From assembly GCA_002746365.1 (NCBI GenBank), contig NVWZ01000005.1:1-7190 (forward strand): a DNA stretch of 7,190 nt, written 5' to 3'. This DNA comes from Thiotrichaceae bacterium. Lineage in GTDB: Bacteria > Pseudomonadota > Gammaproteobacteria > SZUA-229. Position 1 is the stretch's first letter; each line of letters begins with the position of its first letter. Shown piece after piece: positions 6,241 to 7,190 of this stretch. A program made the translations under genes and the position numbers. Below the pieces are notes generated by a model, which was not told where the DNA came from, did not search any database, and saw nothing but the letters and a program-made list of their open reading frames with translations.

Positions 6241-7137
6241 TCAAATAGTATCTAGCTTTAAATTTTTATTGCAGTCGAATATTCTAGTTTTCTGAGTAAC
6301 AGGATCAATAAACTGTAATTCCTTTGCCAATAATTGTAAGGGCTTAGAAAAGTCGTCTGCAGTTTCTGGTTCTAAAGTTGGGTAATATTTGTCGTTTAAT
6401 ATTGGGTGGCCTAGTGATTCCATGTGCAGCCGTAACTGATGTGTTTTACCAGTAATAGGCTTTAATTCAAACAATGCCTTGTCATTAGATTGTTGTTGGC
6501 AATGAATCTCAGAATGACTATTCGCTTCACCGTCAATAATTTTCATGATAAAACTGGGTGTTGATTTAATAATGCGATTTTGCACTACCCATTTTTTACC
6601 CATTAAATTTTCTTTGATATTAACTTTAGCAATCGCCTGGTAGGTTTTAAGTATCTTTCGTGTTTCAAACAGCTGGTGATAAAGGTGGCGAGTCTCTGGG
6701 TTAATAGAAAACAATACGAGACCTGCGGTTACTCTATCCAGCCTGTGTAGTGCTTGTAAGTTTTCTATGCCGGTTTTATTTCTTAATCGGTTTTGCAAAC
6801 ATTCTTTAATATATTTTCCGCCCGGTGTAACGGCGAGGAAATTCGGCTTATGGGCGACTAAAATATTTTCATCATGGAAAATTATTTCTTCTTCAAAAGG
6901 TATGAGCGATTCGTTTTCAACTTCACGGTAATAGTAAACACGTTGCTGAGCTTGAAAAGAAGAGTCGGGATTAATTAGTGAACCATCATGCCAATGGACG
7001 TTTCCATCGAGCATGCGCTGTTGCCAAACTTTGGGGTTTATATCTGGAAATTTTATTATTAGGTAGTCCAATACGGTAGTAATGCCCGGATTGGTTTGCG
7101 GCAGACTGAGTTTAGACGGGTATTTTGAAATGCTCAT
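6241..7137 (-). CDS. RluA-family RNA pseudouridine synthase
   Basis: The enzyme isomerises specific uridines in rRNA or tRNA to pseudouridine in the cytoplasm. The product is 298 residues from the ATG at 7137. Numbering from there, residues ~14-70 form an N-terminal S4-like RNA-binding region (TTVLDYLIIKFPDINP...WQQRMLDGNV). The catalytic core begins near IIFHDENILVAHKP. It contains HRLDRVTAG (131-139) with the catalytic Asp at 134, then GKTHQLRLH (230-238), LGHPILNDKYYP (242-253) and the C-terminal LLAKELQFIDP. All are hallmark RluA-family blocks; TAG replaces the more usual TSG after the catalytic motif. The length suits the family, so it is intact. The target site cannot be assigned, and no specific symbol (RluA, RluC, RluD or TruC) is justified. 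The in-frame ATG at 7173 would add 12 residues, but these are encoded by a palindromic repeat and lack a nearby Shine-Dalgarno, so 7137 is preferred. The stop is TGA at 6241-6243; the gene is convergent with the giant gene. Confidence 0.93.
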   Translation of the reverse strand: MSISKYPSKLSLPQTNPGITTVLDYLIIKFPDINPKVWQQRMLDGNVHWHDGSLINPDSSFQAQQRVYYYREVENESLIPFEEEIIFHDENILVAHKPNFLAVTPGGKYIKECLQNRLRNKTGIENLQALHRLDRVTAGLVLFSINPETRHLYHQLFETRKILKTYQAIAKVNIKENLMGKKWVVQNRIIKSTPSFIMKIIDGEANSHSEIHCQQQSNDKALFELKPITGKTHQLRLHMESLGHPILNDKYYPTLEPETADDFSKPLQLLAKELQFIDPVTQKTRIFDCNKNLKLDTI

Positions 7138-7150
7138 TTGTTTATAAATA

Positions 7151-7170
7151 CCCTCTCCCACGGGAAAGAG
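7151..7170. repeat. Degenerate CCCTCTCCC/GGGAAAGAG inverted repeat upstream of the pseudouridine synthase
   Basis: CTCTCCC (7153-7159) is followed after two bases by GGGAAAGAG (7162-7170), which folds back as CTC-T-CCC against GGG-A-(aa)-GAG with a two-base bulge. It resembles the short CCCTCTCCC...GGGAGAGGG repeats common between genes in many proteobacteria. On the minus strand it presents a GGGAGAGGG purine run ending 13 bases before the ATG at 7137, which is farther than usual for a ribosome binding site but could still contribute. Confidence 0.5.
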
Positions 7171-7190
7171 CATATAACAACAATTAACCG

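Overview
The window looks like chromosomal DNA of a Gram-negative, probably gammaproteobacterial, organism with moderately AT-rich DNA. The support is indirect: a very large secreted-type beta-helix protein, an RluA-family pseudouridine synthase of a subfamily I associate with gamma- and betaproteobacteria, and intergenic repeats of the GTCATTCCC... and CCCTCTCCC... types that are scattered through many proteobacterial genomes. No taxon can be named from this window alone.

Layout. Positions 2-5953 (+ strand) are one uninterrupted reading frame that is already open at the left edge, so the gene starts outside the window. The 1983 residues seen here are the C-terminal part of a giant, Gly/Asn/Ser/Thr-rich, repeat-built surface protein. 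Its architecture is modular. A W...NW...P opening motif (about 608, 2249, 5051) is followed by one or more beta-strand units of roughly 185-195 residues, each beginning at a conserved Trp. Each module closes with an autotransporter-like segment of the type 'GsGtitGdvtNsGtl.PG...gtltv.Gnf.Q...G.L.iel' (about 182, 1832, 4649, 5423). The third module has been expanded by in-frame tandem duplication into four closely related units (2540-4627). The protein ends without a beta-barrel, LPXTG or PEP-CTERM anchor. It has a short acidic tail with the only cysteine of the visible protein at the second-to-last residue. A two-partner-secretion exoprotein or adhesin is the best guess, but the diagnostic N-terminus and any transporter gene are outside the window.

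Positions 5954-6240 are a 287-base convergent intergenic region. Most of it is a 163-base MITE-like element (5996-6158) with imperfect terminal inverted repeats and a series of hairpins. No gene is seen in it.

Positions 6241-7137 (- strand) encode an RluA-family RNA pseudouridine synthase facing the giant gene. It is a housekeeping-type RNA modification enzyme with no evident functional link to the surface protein. The last 53 bases hold its upstream region, including a degenerate CCCTCTCCC/GGGAAAGAG inverted repeat.

I see no CRISPR array, RNA gene, transposase or defence system. The features most worth a second look are the tandem unit expansion, the lone C-terminal cysteine and the hairpin-rich intergenic element.
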